From NCBI GenBank assembly GCA_903864555.1, contig CAIPGJ010000586.1, positions 1-13,115 on the forward strand: a stretch of 13,115 nucleotides of DNA. The letters run 5' to 3'. Origin of the DNA: an uncultured Pseudomonadota bacterium. Lineage in GTDB: Bacteria > Pseudomonadota > Gammaproteobacteria > Burkholderiales > SG8-39. The translations under genes were made by a program, and so were the position numbers. The notes beneath the pieces were generated by a model that did not search any database, had not been told where the DNA came from, and worked only from the letters and a program-made list of their open reading frames with translations. Of this stretch, positions 6,769 through 13,115 are shown piece after piece (within the stretch, counting starts at the first letter, position 1; each line of letters starts with the position of its first letter).

Positions 6769-7535
6769 TGCATACCATGGACACTGTGCCCGCCTCTGCA
6801 GCAACGGCACCGGTTCTGGATGTGCGCCAGGTGGTGGCGGGTTATGTCAAGGGCCTGCCCATCGTGACGGGCGCGAGCCTGCATGTGGGAGCCGGCGAGG
6901 TCGTCAGCATCCTGGGTCCGAACGGTGCCGGCAAGAGCACCCTGATGAAGGCCGTTGCGGGCCTTGTACAGTGTGAATCTGGCTCCATCGGGCTGCGCGG
7001 CCGTTCCCTGATGGGTCTGCAGGCCGACCAGATCATGCAGGCCGGGCTCGGCTTTGTTCCGCAGACCGGAAACGTCTTCACCACCTTGACCATTCACGAA
7101 AACCTCCGGGTAGGAGGCCATCTGTTGCGCCATGACCTTGCCGAGCGCCTGGAGCGCGCCTATGCGATGTTTCCCGCGCTGGTGCCCAAGCGCCGCGACA
7201 AGGCGCGCACTCTTTCGGGCGGTCAGCGCCAGATGCTGGCGGTCGCGCGCGCCCTCATGACCAACCCGAGCGTGCTCATGCTCGACGAACCTTCGGCCGG
7301 CCTGGCCCCGTTGATGGTGGAAGAGGTGTTCGAGCGCCTTCGGGCCCTGGCCCGCGAAGGTGTCAGTGTGCTGATGGTGGAGCAGAACGCTAAGGCGGCG
7401 CTGCGCCATAGCGACCGTGCCTACATCCTGGTGGAAGGGCGCAACCACCTCGAAGGTCCGGCGGCACAGCTGCTGCAGGATGCCGCGGTTGGCGCAGCGT
7501 TCCTCGGCACCCGCCAGCTCAAGGGGCAAGCATGA
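6768..7535 (+). CDS. livF: Branched-chain amino acid-type ABC transporter, ATP-binding protein LivF
   Basis: The protein has 255 residues. Walker A is GPNGAGKS at 50-57, Gln99 is in the FVPQTGNVF Q-loop, LSGGQR starts at 149, Walker B VLMLDE is at 169-174, and the H-loop is replaced by Gln206 in VEQN, a normal LivF trait. The start is placed at ATG 6768, where TGATG overlaps the livG stop, with GGAG about ten bases upstream. An ATG at 6777 is possible, while a longer frame opening at 6654 is only overlap with livG. Its stop overlaps the livH start as ATGA, indicating translational coupling. Confidence 0.94.
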   Translation: MHTMDTVPASAATAPVLDVRQVVAGYVKGLPIVTGASLHVGAGEVVSILGPNGAGKSTLMKAVAGLVQCESGSIGLRGRSLMGLQADQIMQAGLGFVPQTGNVFTTLTIHENLRVGGHLLRHDLAERLERAYAMFPALVPKRRDKARTLSGGQRQMLAVARALMTNPSVLMLDEPSAGLAPLMVEEVFERLRALAREGVSVLMVEQNAKAALRHSDRAYILVEGRNHLEGPAAQLLQDAAVGAAFLGTRQLKGQA

Positions 7536-8431
7536 TCGTGCAGTCAGTTGTCGACGGCATATGCACCGGAGCCATCATTTCCCTGGGCGCCATCGGCCTG
7601 TCGCTCACCTTGCAAATCATGCGTTTCGCCAATTTCGCGCATGCCGAATTCATGACCCTCGGCGCCTATCTGGCCTTTGCCATGGTGTCGTTGATCGGGC
7701 CCGGTACCCCGACGGCGGGCCTGAGCTTCGGCTGGCAAATGCTGGTGGCAGCCGTGCTGGCCTCCATGGCTGCGGGCCTGATGGCCTGGATGTTGGATCT
7801 GATGGTATTTGCCCCGTTGCGCCGCAACGGGGCGCAGTCGCTGGTGCTGGTGTTCGCCGCCTTTGGTTCGGCGCTGGTGCTGCGCCACGTGCTGGTTCTG
7901 ATTTGGGGCCACGATTCCTACTTCTATACCCGCGAGCTGCAGATGGGCGTGACGATCCTGCCGGGGGTGCGCATCCTGCCCGACCAGTTGTTCATCCTGG
8001 GGCTGGCCGTGGTGCTGATGTTGGTGCTGCATCTGTTCCTCACCTTTCACCGGACCGGCATTGCGATGCGGGCGATGGCCGAAGCCCCGGCACTCGCGCA
8101 GGTGTGCGGCATCCGCATCAGTGCCGTGATGCGAACCACCTGGATCATCTCGGGTTTCATGGCGGCCATGGCCGGGGTTTTCTCCGGCCTCACCCCGCAG
8201 CTGCATCCGGAACTGGGTTCCAATATGCTGCTTTCCATATTCGCCGCCGCCATCTTCGGAGGCGTTGGCAGCCTGCCAGGCGCAGTGTTGGGCGGCCTTT
8301 TGGTAGGCATTTCGGAGAACCTGTTTCTGCTGGTCGCCAGCTCGGGTTACAAACCCGCCATGCCATTTCTAATGTTGCTGGTGGTGTTGTGGCTGCGGCC
8401 ACAGGGATTGCTGGGAGAAAAATCATCGTGA
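7532..8431 (+). CDS. livH: Branched-chain amino acid-type ABC transporter, permease LivH
   Basis: This 299-residue, very hydrophobic protein has about eight membrane segments. The N-terminal GAIGLSLTLQIMRFANFAHAEFMTLGAY is a diagnostic LivH stretch. The cytoplasmic loop (FHRTGIAMRAMAEAPALAQVCGI) contains the EAA-like contact with the ATPases, and the C-terminus has the GGVGSLPGAVLGGLLVGI helix and WLRPQGLLGE ending. It forms the inner-membrane channel with LivM. The start overlaps the livF stop as ATGA, and AAGGGG lies just upstream. Length and motif order are normal. Confidence 0.94.
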   Translation: MIVQSVVDGICTGAIISLGAIGLSLTLQIMRFANFAHAEFMTLGAYLAFAMVSLIGPGTPTAGLSFGWQMLVAAVLASMAAGLMAWMLDLMVFAPLRRNGAQSLVLVFAAFGSALVLRHVLVLIWGHDSYFYTRELQMGVTILPGVRILPDQLFILGLAVVLMLVLHLFLTFHRTGIAMRAMAEAPALAQVCGIRISAVMRTTWIISGFMAAMAGVFSGLTPQLHPELGSNMLLSIFAAAIFGGVGSLPGAVLGGLLVGISENLFLLVASSGYKPAMPFLMLLVVLWLRPQGLLGEKSS

Positions 8432-8438
8432 TTGAGAG

Positions 8439-9392
8439 ATGCTGATGCTTGGGCTGATGTCCTACCTGGTGTTCTTCCTCTGCGTGGTGCTGGTGCTTTG
8501 CGTGCTGACCCTCGGGTTGAACCTTCAATGGGGGTTCGCTGGCCTATTCAATGCCGGTGTTGCCGGCTTCTACGCCATCGGCGGGTACACCCATGCCATT
8601 CTGACTGCCGCACCCAGCCCGCAATTGCTGGGCAATTACGGGCTGCCCTGGATCGTCGGCGTGGTCGGGGCCATGCTGGTCACAGCCGTGGCGGCGTACA
8701 TCATCGGGCTCATCACCATTCGCCTGCGTGGCGACTATCTGGCCATCGCCACATTCGGCATCGGCATCATGATCCAGCTGGTGTCCCTCAATCTTGAACC
8801 CTGGACCGGTGGTGCCCAGGGCATCGCCCGTATTCCCAAGCCGCTGCAGCACATGTTCGACACGCCACTCGCCTACAACATCTTCTACCTCGGGTTCATG
8901 GTCTGCGTGGTGGTCGTGGTTTACCTGGCGCTGGAACGGATCTTGTCGTCCCCCTGGGGGCGCGTACTGCGTGCAGTCCGGGAAGACGAGGTTGCGGTGG
9001 CGTCGTTGGGCAAGAACGCGCAGCGTTTCCGGCTACAGTCCTTCGTGCTCGGCTCCACGCTGATGGGCCTGGCAGGCGCCCTTTATGCCAGTTTTGTCGG
9101 TTTTGTCAGCCCGTTCGACTTTCTGCCCATCCTCACCTTCCAGGTCTGGGCGATGCTGATTGTGGGCGGCAGCGGCAACAACCGCGGCGCCATGATCGGC
9201 GCACTGATCGTCTGGGCCATCTGGGCCTTCAGCGGTGTGGCGGTTTCCAAATGGGTACCGCCCACACACGCCGCCCAGGGGGCGGCTATCCAGGTTATCC
9301 TGATTGGGCTGGCCCTGGTGTTCATGCTCCTGTTTCGTCCGCGTGGGCTCATCGGCGAGCGCGCGATTGTCTCCCGCCACATTGTTTGGTAA
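8439..9392 (+). CDS. livM: Branched-chain amino acid-type ABC transporter, permease LivM
   Basis: The 317-residue membrane protein carries the LivM hallmarks GLNLQWGFAGLFNAGVAGFYAIGGY near the N-terminus, RLRGDYLAIATFGIG, the ATPase-contact loop WGRVLRAVREDEVAVASLGKN, and a C-terminal FRPRGLIGER. It starts 7 bp after livH. ATG codons at 8439, 8445 and 8457 are all in frame, and the first has a weak GAGAG upstream. It pairs with LivH. A hydrophilic tail after FRPRGL is short, as is typical for versions without an ATPase fusion. Confidence 0.93.
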   Translation: MLMLGLMSYLVFFLCVVLVLCVLTLGLNLQWGFAGLFNAGVAGFYAIGGYTHAILTAAPSPQLLGNYGLPWIVGVVGAMLVTAVAAYIIGLITIRLRGDYLAIATFGIGIMIQLVSLNLEPWTGGAQGIARIPKPLQHMFDTPLAYNIFYLGFMVCVVVVVYLALERILSSPWGRVLRAVREDEVAVASLGKNAQRFRLQSFVLGSTLMGLAGALYASFVGFVSPFDFLPILTFQVWAMLIVGGSGNNRGAMIGALIVWAIWAFSGVAVSKWVPPTHAAQGAAIQVILIGLALVFMLLFRPRGLIGERAIVSRHIVW

Positions 9393-9426
9393 GCTGGTTT
9401 CTTTAACTCCGTCAAAAGGCAAAAAA

Positions 9427-10692
9427 ATGAAATTTATTCACGCGATACGCCATTTTTCCGCTGTCCTTCTGTTGGGCCTGGCCAGCCTGCCCCATGCCTA
9501 TGCGCAGGCGCCTGGCTGCCCGGTCAAGGTTGGCGGCATCTTGCCTCTGACCGGCTCGATGGCGCCCATCACCAAGAAGATCGCCCAGGCCGCTGAACTG
9601 GGCGTCGAACACATCAATCAGGGCGGCGGCGTCAAGGGCTGCCCGATCCAGTTCATTCTGCGCGATGATCAGGGTCAGCCCACGGTCGGCGTCGATGCCG
9701 CCAAATACCTGGTCGAAGTCGAACGCGTCACCGCCTTCACCGGCTCGATTTCGTCCGGCGTCACCGGCCCGATCATTGCCGCTGTGACGGCCCCATCCAA
9801 GGTGGTCCAGATTTCATGCTGCTCCTCTGCCAGTACGTTCACGGACGGGCGCAGTGGCGGTTATTTCTTCCGCACGCTACCCACTAGCAAGGCCCAGGCT
9901 TACGCGACTGCCTCGGAGATCAACCGCCGGTCCATGAAAAAGCTTGCGATCATCTACGTCAATACCGATTTCGGTACGGACATGCTCAAATTCTTCCGCC
10001 AGGCGAACGCCAAGCTGGGTGGCGACATAGTGACCGAAGTGGCCTACAACGACAATCAGCCTAACTACCGGGCCGAGGTCACCAAGGCACTCGCCGGCAA
10101 GCCGGAATCTCTGCTTCTGATCGGTTTCCCGAAGGATGCAGTGACCATCGTACGTGAATGGCTGTCCCAGGGCGGACCTAGGAAGGTGGCGCTCAACAAC
10201 TCCATGCGAACCATGGATTTCGTCACCGGCGTGGGCGCCCAGTACGTCGAGGATTTCTTCGGCATGGACAATGCTCAGGAACCGGGCCCGTTCGTGGACG
10301 CCTTCAACGACGCGTTCATGAAGAAGTGGAATGCCGATTCCAAGGGCCCGGGGGTTCACACCCAGTATGACGCCATGATCGTCATGGGGCTGGCCATGAA
10401 CATCGCCAAGGACCTGACCGGCCCTTCCATCCGCGAAGCGATCCGCAAGGTGCATACGCCCGGCGGCACGGTGATTGGAACCGGCCCGGCCGAGTTCAGG
10501 AAGGCCCTGGAACTGATCAAGGCGGGAACGCCGATCAAGTACTCTGGCTCCACGGGCCCGATCGAGTTCGACGCCAACGGGGATGTCAGCGGGCCGACCC
10601 TGGTATGGAAGATCACCGGCGGGCAGATCGTCACCGATCGGGTGATCAACCTCACCGACATGCAAACGCTGACAAGGCGGATCGAGAACTGA
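9427..10692 (+). CDS. ABC transporter substrate-binding protein, LivJ/LivK-like (periplasmic binding protein type 1)
   Basis: The protein has 421 residues. It begins MKFIHAIRHF followed by a hydrophobic core and HAYA|Q at residues 23-27, a classical Sec signal peptide cleaved after Ala26 (or Ala28). The mature part has the type 1 periplasmic binding fold: VKVGGILPLTGSMAP, GVEHINQGGGVKG, LRDDQGQP, then a FTGSISSGVTGP ligand loop and NTDFGTDML. Cys31 and Cys72 could form a disulfide, and a vicinal Cys pair sits in the ISCCSSAS loop. The ATG at 9427 gives the signal peptide; upstream codons in frame belong to the livM region. It delivers the unknown ligand to LivHM. The ligand cannot be read from the sequence; it need not be an amino acid, as aromatic and heterocyclic acids also use this family. 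Confidence 0.92.
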   Translation: MKFIHAIRHFSAVLLLGLASLPHAYAQAPGCPVKVGGILPLTGSMAPITKKIAQAAELGVEHINQGGGVKGCPIQFILRDDQGQPTVGVDAAKYLVEVERVTAFTGSISSGVTGPIIAAVTAPSKVVQISCCSSASTFTDGRSGGYFFRTLPTSKAQAYATASEINRRSMKKLAIIYVNTDFGTDMLKFFRQANAKLGGDIVTEVAYNDNQPNYRAEVTKALAGKPESLLLIGFPKDAVTIVREWLSQGGPRKVALNNSMRTMDFVTGVGAQYVEDFFGMDNAQEPGPFVDAFNDAFMKKWNADSKGPGVHTQYDAMIVMGLAMNIAKDLTGPSIREAIRKVHTPGGTVIGTGPAEFRKALELIKAGTPIKYSGSTGPIEFDANGDVSGPTLVWKITGGQIVTDRVINLTDMQTLTRRIEN

Positions 10693-10747
10693 GTTTGAGC
10701 GAGACATCGGCAGGCATACGCGTTGTGGCATTCGGATTGGCTGCCCG

Positions 10748-11242
10748 ATGAGTTCACCGTCGAGCGAACTGGCGCATGTGACTAGCATTGTTTGCGCGGT
10801 AGACGCTGCCCGGGCGCTGCCGTTTCTGGGCGATGGCCTGAGCCTGGGCCGCTGGGCCCTTGGATCGTTCGATACGCGGCGCATCGGGCGTGGCCTGTAC
10901 CAGGGGACTTCGCTGTTCGACGGCGGTACCGTGCTGATCAGGCCGGTCATCGACCACGACCGCTCCCAGGTGAACTACTGGGTTGGAACCCGGCGCGACG
11001 CCCTCAGCCCCCGCATCATGGCCCGGGTGGCACCCACCCTTAGGGGCACTCCGGGCGTGCCGGCATGTGTCGTGTCCCTGGTGGCATGGCGCTCCGATGG
11101 CATGGACGACGCCGGCTGGGTACGGCTGATGGCCTGCCATGACGCGGAGATCCATCTGATCCAGGCACTTCTGGAAACCGCCCGGCGGCCGCGACGCGGG
11201 ATGGACATCGCCCTGCCGGCCCGGCGTCTCAACCCTGGGTGA
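10748..11242 (+). CDS. Small SRPBCC-like protein, function unknown
   Basis: The protein has 164 residues with no signal peptide or membrane segment. The opening (VCAVDAARALPFLGDGLSLGRWALG) resembles the start of polyketide-cyclase/START-like SRPBCC domains, where a helix after a beta strand carries the GRWALG pattern. A later CVVSLVAWRSDGMDDAGWVRLMACHDAEI segment, leading into a C-terminal helix, also fits this fold. SRPBCC proteins hold hydrophobic ligands and include dehydratases, cyclases and carriers. It is the last gene of the transporter operon, 55 bp after the binding protein, which suggests a role in handling the imported compound. The assignment is from pattern only; it could instead be an uncharacterised family. 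Confidence 0.55.
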   Translation: MSSPSSELAHVTSIVCAVDAARALPFLGDGLSLGRWALGSFDTRRIGRGLYQGTSLFDGGTVLIRPVIDHDRSQVNYWVGTRRDALSPRIMARVAPTLRGTPGVPACVVSLVAWRSDGMDDAGWVRLMACHDAEIHLIQALLETARRPRRGMDIALPARRLNPG

Positions 11243-11275
11243 TGGCGTAGAGCTTTCGCACCTGTTCCAGGCACT
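11229..11275 (-). pseudogene. Possible C-terminal gene fragment
   Basis: Left of the inverted-repeat element, the minus strand reads ECLEQVRKLYAITQG and then a stop at 11231-11229, overlapping the end of the SRPBCC-like gene. It looks like the tail of a protein cut by the element, possibly the lost 3' end of the substrate-binding pseudogene on the other side, but 15 residues are too few to tell. It may be chance. Confidence 0.2.
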
Positions 11276-11517
11276 CCGTATGGTCAAAAAATCAAAAACG
11301 CCTGCCCATGTTCTCTGCTTACTCTGCCACGGTCTAGGTCAGGGCGCTGAGTATTTTGGCCAGGTTCTGTTGCTGCCTGCGTTGGGTTGAGCAGTGGTTT
11401 TGTTGGTGTAAGTTGCGGCTTTGGGCTTAGCCGATGGGGTTTTTGTCGTTGGCAGAGGCAGTCAAAACGCCGGTGTTTTTCTGGAAATTGGCTCGAGTGG
11501 ATATTTTGACCATACGG
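11276..11517. mobile_element. Short element bounded by 14-bp inverted repeats (MITE-like or IS remnant)
   Basis: CCGTATGGTCAAAA at 11276-11289 and its exact reverse complement TTTTGACCATACGG at 11504-11517 bound a 242-bp segment; similarity continues a few bases inward with mismatches. No transposase is recognisable inside, where both strands have many stops. The substrate-binding pseudogene on the minus strand loses its family similarity exactly at the right repeat, which marks this as an insertion or deletion boundary. Target-site duplications are not evident. A non-autonomous element or two ends left by internal deletion of a longer IS are both possible. Confidence 0.5.
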
Positions 11518-11858
11518 GATCGATACCTAGCGGATGACGCCGCCCATGGTGGCTGGCACTTTTTTCAGGTCGACGAGTTGGCGCGCCTAGTCCACCGCCA
11601 CCAAGCCCTGGCTTTGAGCGTCACGCAGGTCGAAGGCGAGCTTGAGACCGGCGATGTCTTGGGCCCCGGCTGCCTTGTTGATCTCGTTGAAGGCCAGTTC
11701 GACAGACTTGCTTGCGGCCTTGCCCGAAACGCCCGGCAGCGCCAGTGAGAGACACCACCATGCCTGCGGTGTGGGTGCAAGCCGGGGATTGGGCGATGGC
11801 ACCGAGGGCACCAGTGCTAGAGCAGTGGCCCGGGCGGCGGCGAAAATGGAAAACGCAT
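11518..11858 (-). pseudogene. Liv-type ABC substrate-binding protein, broken pseudogene (N-terminal part)
   Basis: A good ribosome-binding site (AAGGAG, 11872-11867) precedes ATG at 11858. The family sequence is readable only by switching frames: a signal-peptide-like start (FSIFAAARATALAL), then GALGAIAQSPA and GMVVSLTGAAG, then GKAASKSVELAFNEINKAAG and LKLAFDLRDAQSQGLVAVD. At least three single-base-type shifts occur, and two stops interrupt the later part (VD*ARQLVDLKKVPATMGGVIR*VSIP). It then ends at the inverted repeat at 11517, so about two thirds of the protein are missing. An intact form would be about 380-400 residues. It follows the aldo/keto reductase by 25 bp, presumably once in one operon, and shows that a second transporter cluster has decayed here. 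Confidence 0.83.
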
Positions 11859-11883
11859 GTTGCTTGCTCCTTATGGTTTGAAA

Positions 11884-12987
11884 TCAGGTCTTGTTTAGAT
11901 CGTACTTCATGATTCGACCGTGCGAGCCGGTCTTGTCTCGCTCGAGAGTGTAGGTGTCGCCAATCGGGCCCGGGTGCGCCGCCAGGATGGCATCGATCGC
12001 GGCATGATCCTCTGGTTCGAGTTGCATCCCGAAAACCGCCAGCGTCTCGCCGATCCGGTCTGCATAACGGGCCCCTACGATCGCAGCGGCCACCGCCGGT
12101 TGTTCCAGCACCCAGCGCGTGGCCACAGTTGCAATCGACACCCCGTGCCGCTCGCCGATGTCCTTGAGCGCGCGCAGCAGCGCCTGAAACGCGACCCAGC
12201 CGCCGAACTCGTCGATCACCAGCTTGTACTTGACCAGCGAGCGATTGGTGATGCCTCCGAGCGGTTCGTCCTGTCCGAGCCAGCGCTCCGAAAAAAACCC
12301 CCCGGCTAGGGTGCCGTAACACAGCAGGTGCATGCCCCGTTGCAGGCAAAGCTCCGCCAGCCCGGCCTGCGCACGCCGGTCAAGCAGCGAATACTGCACC
12401 TGCATGCTGACCATCGGCACCCCGGCATCCAACATCGCTGCGGTATGCCCGCTGTCAAAATTGGTACCGCCGATATTGGCAATCAGGCCTTCCTTGCGCA
12501 ACGCCTCCAAGGTTTGCGCCGCCTCGATGCAGCCCGCAACCTGATAGTCCCACCAGTGGAACTGCACCAGATCGAGCCGCTCGGTCCGCAGGCGCCGGAG
12601 TGAGCGGGTGACGATGCGCCGCACATAGGCTGCATCCACACGGGCCAGATCGCCATAGTCCGGCACGAACTTGGTGTGTACCTGCAGGCCGGCCAAACCC
12701 TGCGCCGCGCGGCGCGCGTTAAATTCCCCGTACATGTCCTCGACGCCGGTGTAAATGTCGGCGCAGTCCATGGTGTTGAGGCCGGTGTGGACGAATGTCG
12801 TCATGTCGGACAGGGCACGCTCGCGGTCGACTGCGCCATGATCGCCAGACAACTGCCAGCCGCCGCGGATGATGCGTGGAATGCGGTAACCAGGTGCCAG
12901 TTCCACGGTCGGCACGACGCTGGTCACCGAGGCACCTTCGTGTTGAACATTGCGATATTCTTCATGGGGACGGCCCGACACGCTCAT
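11884..12987 (-). CDS. Aldo/keto reductase (unfused paralogue)
   Basis: The protein has 367 residues with the catalytic tetrad Asp74, Tyr79 (in MDCADIY), Lys106 (HTKF) and His144 (LVQFHWWDY), and the cofactor-binding IVGARY near residue 310. It shares with the fusion protein the QFHWWDY, SLLDRRA, LAGGF.SERWLGQ and GVSIA..A.RWVLEQ blocks, so the two are clearly of one subfamily, but it ends (KYDLNKT) where the other runs into RidA-like domains. NAD(P)H-dependent carbonyl chemistry is expected. The ATG at 12987 overlaps the stop of an upstream frame as ATGA, which argues for coupled translation and this start; an in-frame GTG at 12927 with GAAGG upstream is an alternative nearer the usual domain start. 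Confidence 0.88.
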   Translation of the reverse strand: MSVSGRPHEEYRNVQHEGASVTSVVPTVELAPGYRIPRIIRGGWQLSGDHGAVDRERALSDMTTFVHTGLNTMDCADIYTGVEDMYGEFNARRAAQGLAGLQVHTKFVPDYGDLARVDAAYVRRIVTRSLRRLRTERLDLVQFHWWDYQVAGCIEAAQTLEALRKEGLIANIGGTNFDSGHTAAMLDAGVPMVSMQVQYSLLDRRAQAGLAELCLQRGMHLLCYGTLAGGFFSERWLGQDEPLGGITNRSLVKYKLVIDEFGGWVAFQALLRALKDIGERHGVSIATVATRWVLEQPAVAAAIVGARYADRIGETLAVFGMQLEPEDHAAIDAILAAHPGPIGDTYTLERDKTGSHGRIMKYDLNKT

Positions 12988-13115
12988 GCTGAGGCAGGCA
13001 ACGGCACTGCTGTTGCGTCACCGTGGCGGAACACCCTTGTGCCGAGCCGCGTGATGCGAAAACGCGTCGGGCAATTCGGGTCTGGGCAGGCCACCTCGGC
13101 GTCCGTACTCATCCA
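12984..13115 (-). CDS. Unidentified protein, C-terminal 43 residues only
   Basis: The frame is open from the window edge to a TGA at 12986-12984 that overlaps the next gene's ATG by four bases, the coupling pattern seen elsewhere in this window. Visible residues include WMSTDAEVACPDPNCP and then TRFRITRLGTRVFRHGD. The CPDPNCP stretch, two Cys five apart, could be half of a metal site. A Met is the second visible residue, so this could also be a complete 42-residue protein. I do not recognise the family. Confidence 0.45.
   Translation of the reverse strand, partial: WMSTDAEVACPDPNCPTRFRITRLGTRVFRHGDATAVPLPASA

Noticed and set aside
7417..8445. Long plus-strand open frame across the livF/livH boundary
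   Set aside because: It is a frame-shifted reading of livF and livH, rich in Arg, Gly and His with no domain; the true permease frame has clear membrane motifs.
10693..10747. Possible terminator between the binding-protein gene and the SRPBCC-like gene
   Set aside because: Only a 5-bp GGCAG/CTGCC pairing with a long loop and no T-run is present, so it is too weak to list.
9877..10950. Long minus-strand open frame opposite the substrate-binding protein
   Set aside because: It lies antisense to a well-supported gene with a signal peptide and shows no recognisable family; such antisense frames are common in GC-rich DNA.
11434..11748. Plus-strand frame over the inverted-repeat element and pseudogene
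   Set aside because: Most of it is antisense to the binding-protein remnant, and no family or ribosome-binding site supports it.
11621..12349. Minus-strand frame joining the second reductase region to the binding-protein remnant
   Set aside because: It is out of frame with the reductase and only picks up part of the pseudogene (GALGAIAQSP, GMVVSLTG) in one of its shifted frames; it is not a real fusion.

Overview
The window looks like an accessory catabolic island from a GC-rich betaproteobacterium, most likely Burkholderiales. This rests on the codon and base composition, the IS3-type remnant and the LivGFHM layout; it is an inference, since no rRNA or housekeeping marker is present. No tRNA, rRNA, CRISPR array or phage gene was seen.

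Layout. (1) At the left edge, on the minus strand, is the first 162 codons of a metal-dependent cyclase/formamidase-family hydrolase. It is divergent from an AraC-family regulator that has lost its DNA-binding C-terminus to a decayed IS3-family fragment. The intergenic gap still carries a 9-bp direct repeat with a 21-bp period, which looks like the regulator's operator. (2) From 1940 to 2923 on the plus strand is an ornithine-cyclodeaminase/mu-crystallin family dehydrogenase, just downstream of a terminator-like hairpin. (3) Convergent to it (4836 to 2977, minus) is a 619-residue aldo/keto reductase fused to two tandem RidA-like domains, both apparently lacking the RidA catalytic arginine. (4) A divergent gap of about 240 bp with a perfect 17-bp palindrome leads into a tight plus-strand operon (5080-11242): arylformamidase-like alpha/beta hydrolase, LivG, LivF, LivH, LivM, periplasmic substrate-binding protein, and a small SRPBCC-like protein. 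(5) Converging from the right on the minus strand are the tail of an unidentified gene, a second, unfused aldo/keto reductase (start overlapping that gene's stop by ATGA), and the wreck of a second Liv-type substrate-binding protein. That pseudogene carries frameshifts and stops and is cut off exactly where a short inverted-repeat-bounded element begins (11276-11517).

How the genes may work together (inference). A branched-chain-amino-acid-type ABC importer would bring in a small carboxylated or nitrogenous compound. Two unrelated formamidase-type hydrolases (cyclase family and alpha/beta fold) could open amide, lactam or ester bonds. The RidA-like modules, the ketimine-reductase-like protein and the aldo/keto reductases suggest enamine/imine and carbonyl intermediates. 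I do not recognise the cluster as a described pathway and cannot name the substrate. The second half-cluster on the right looks like a decayed relative of the same system.
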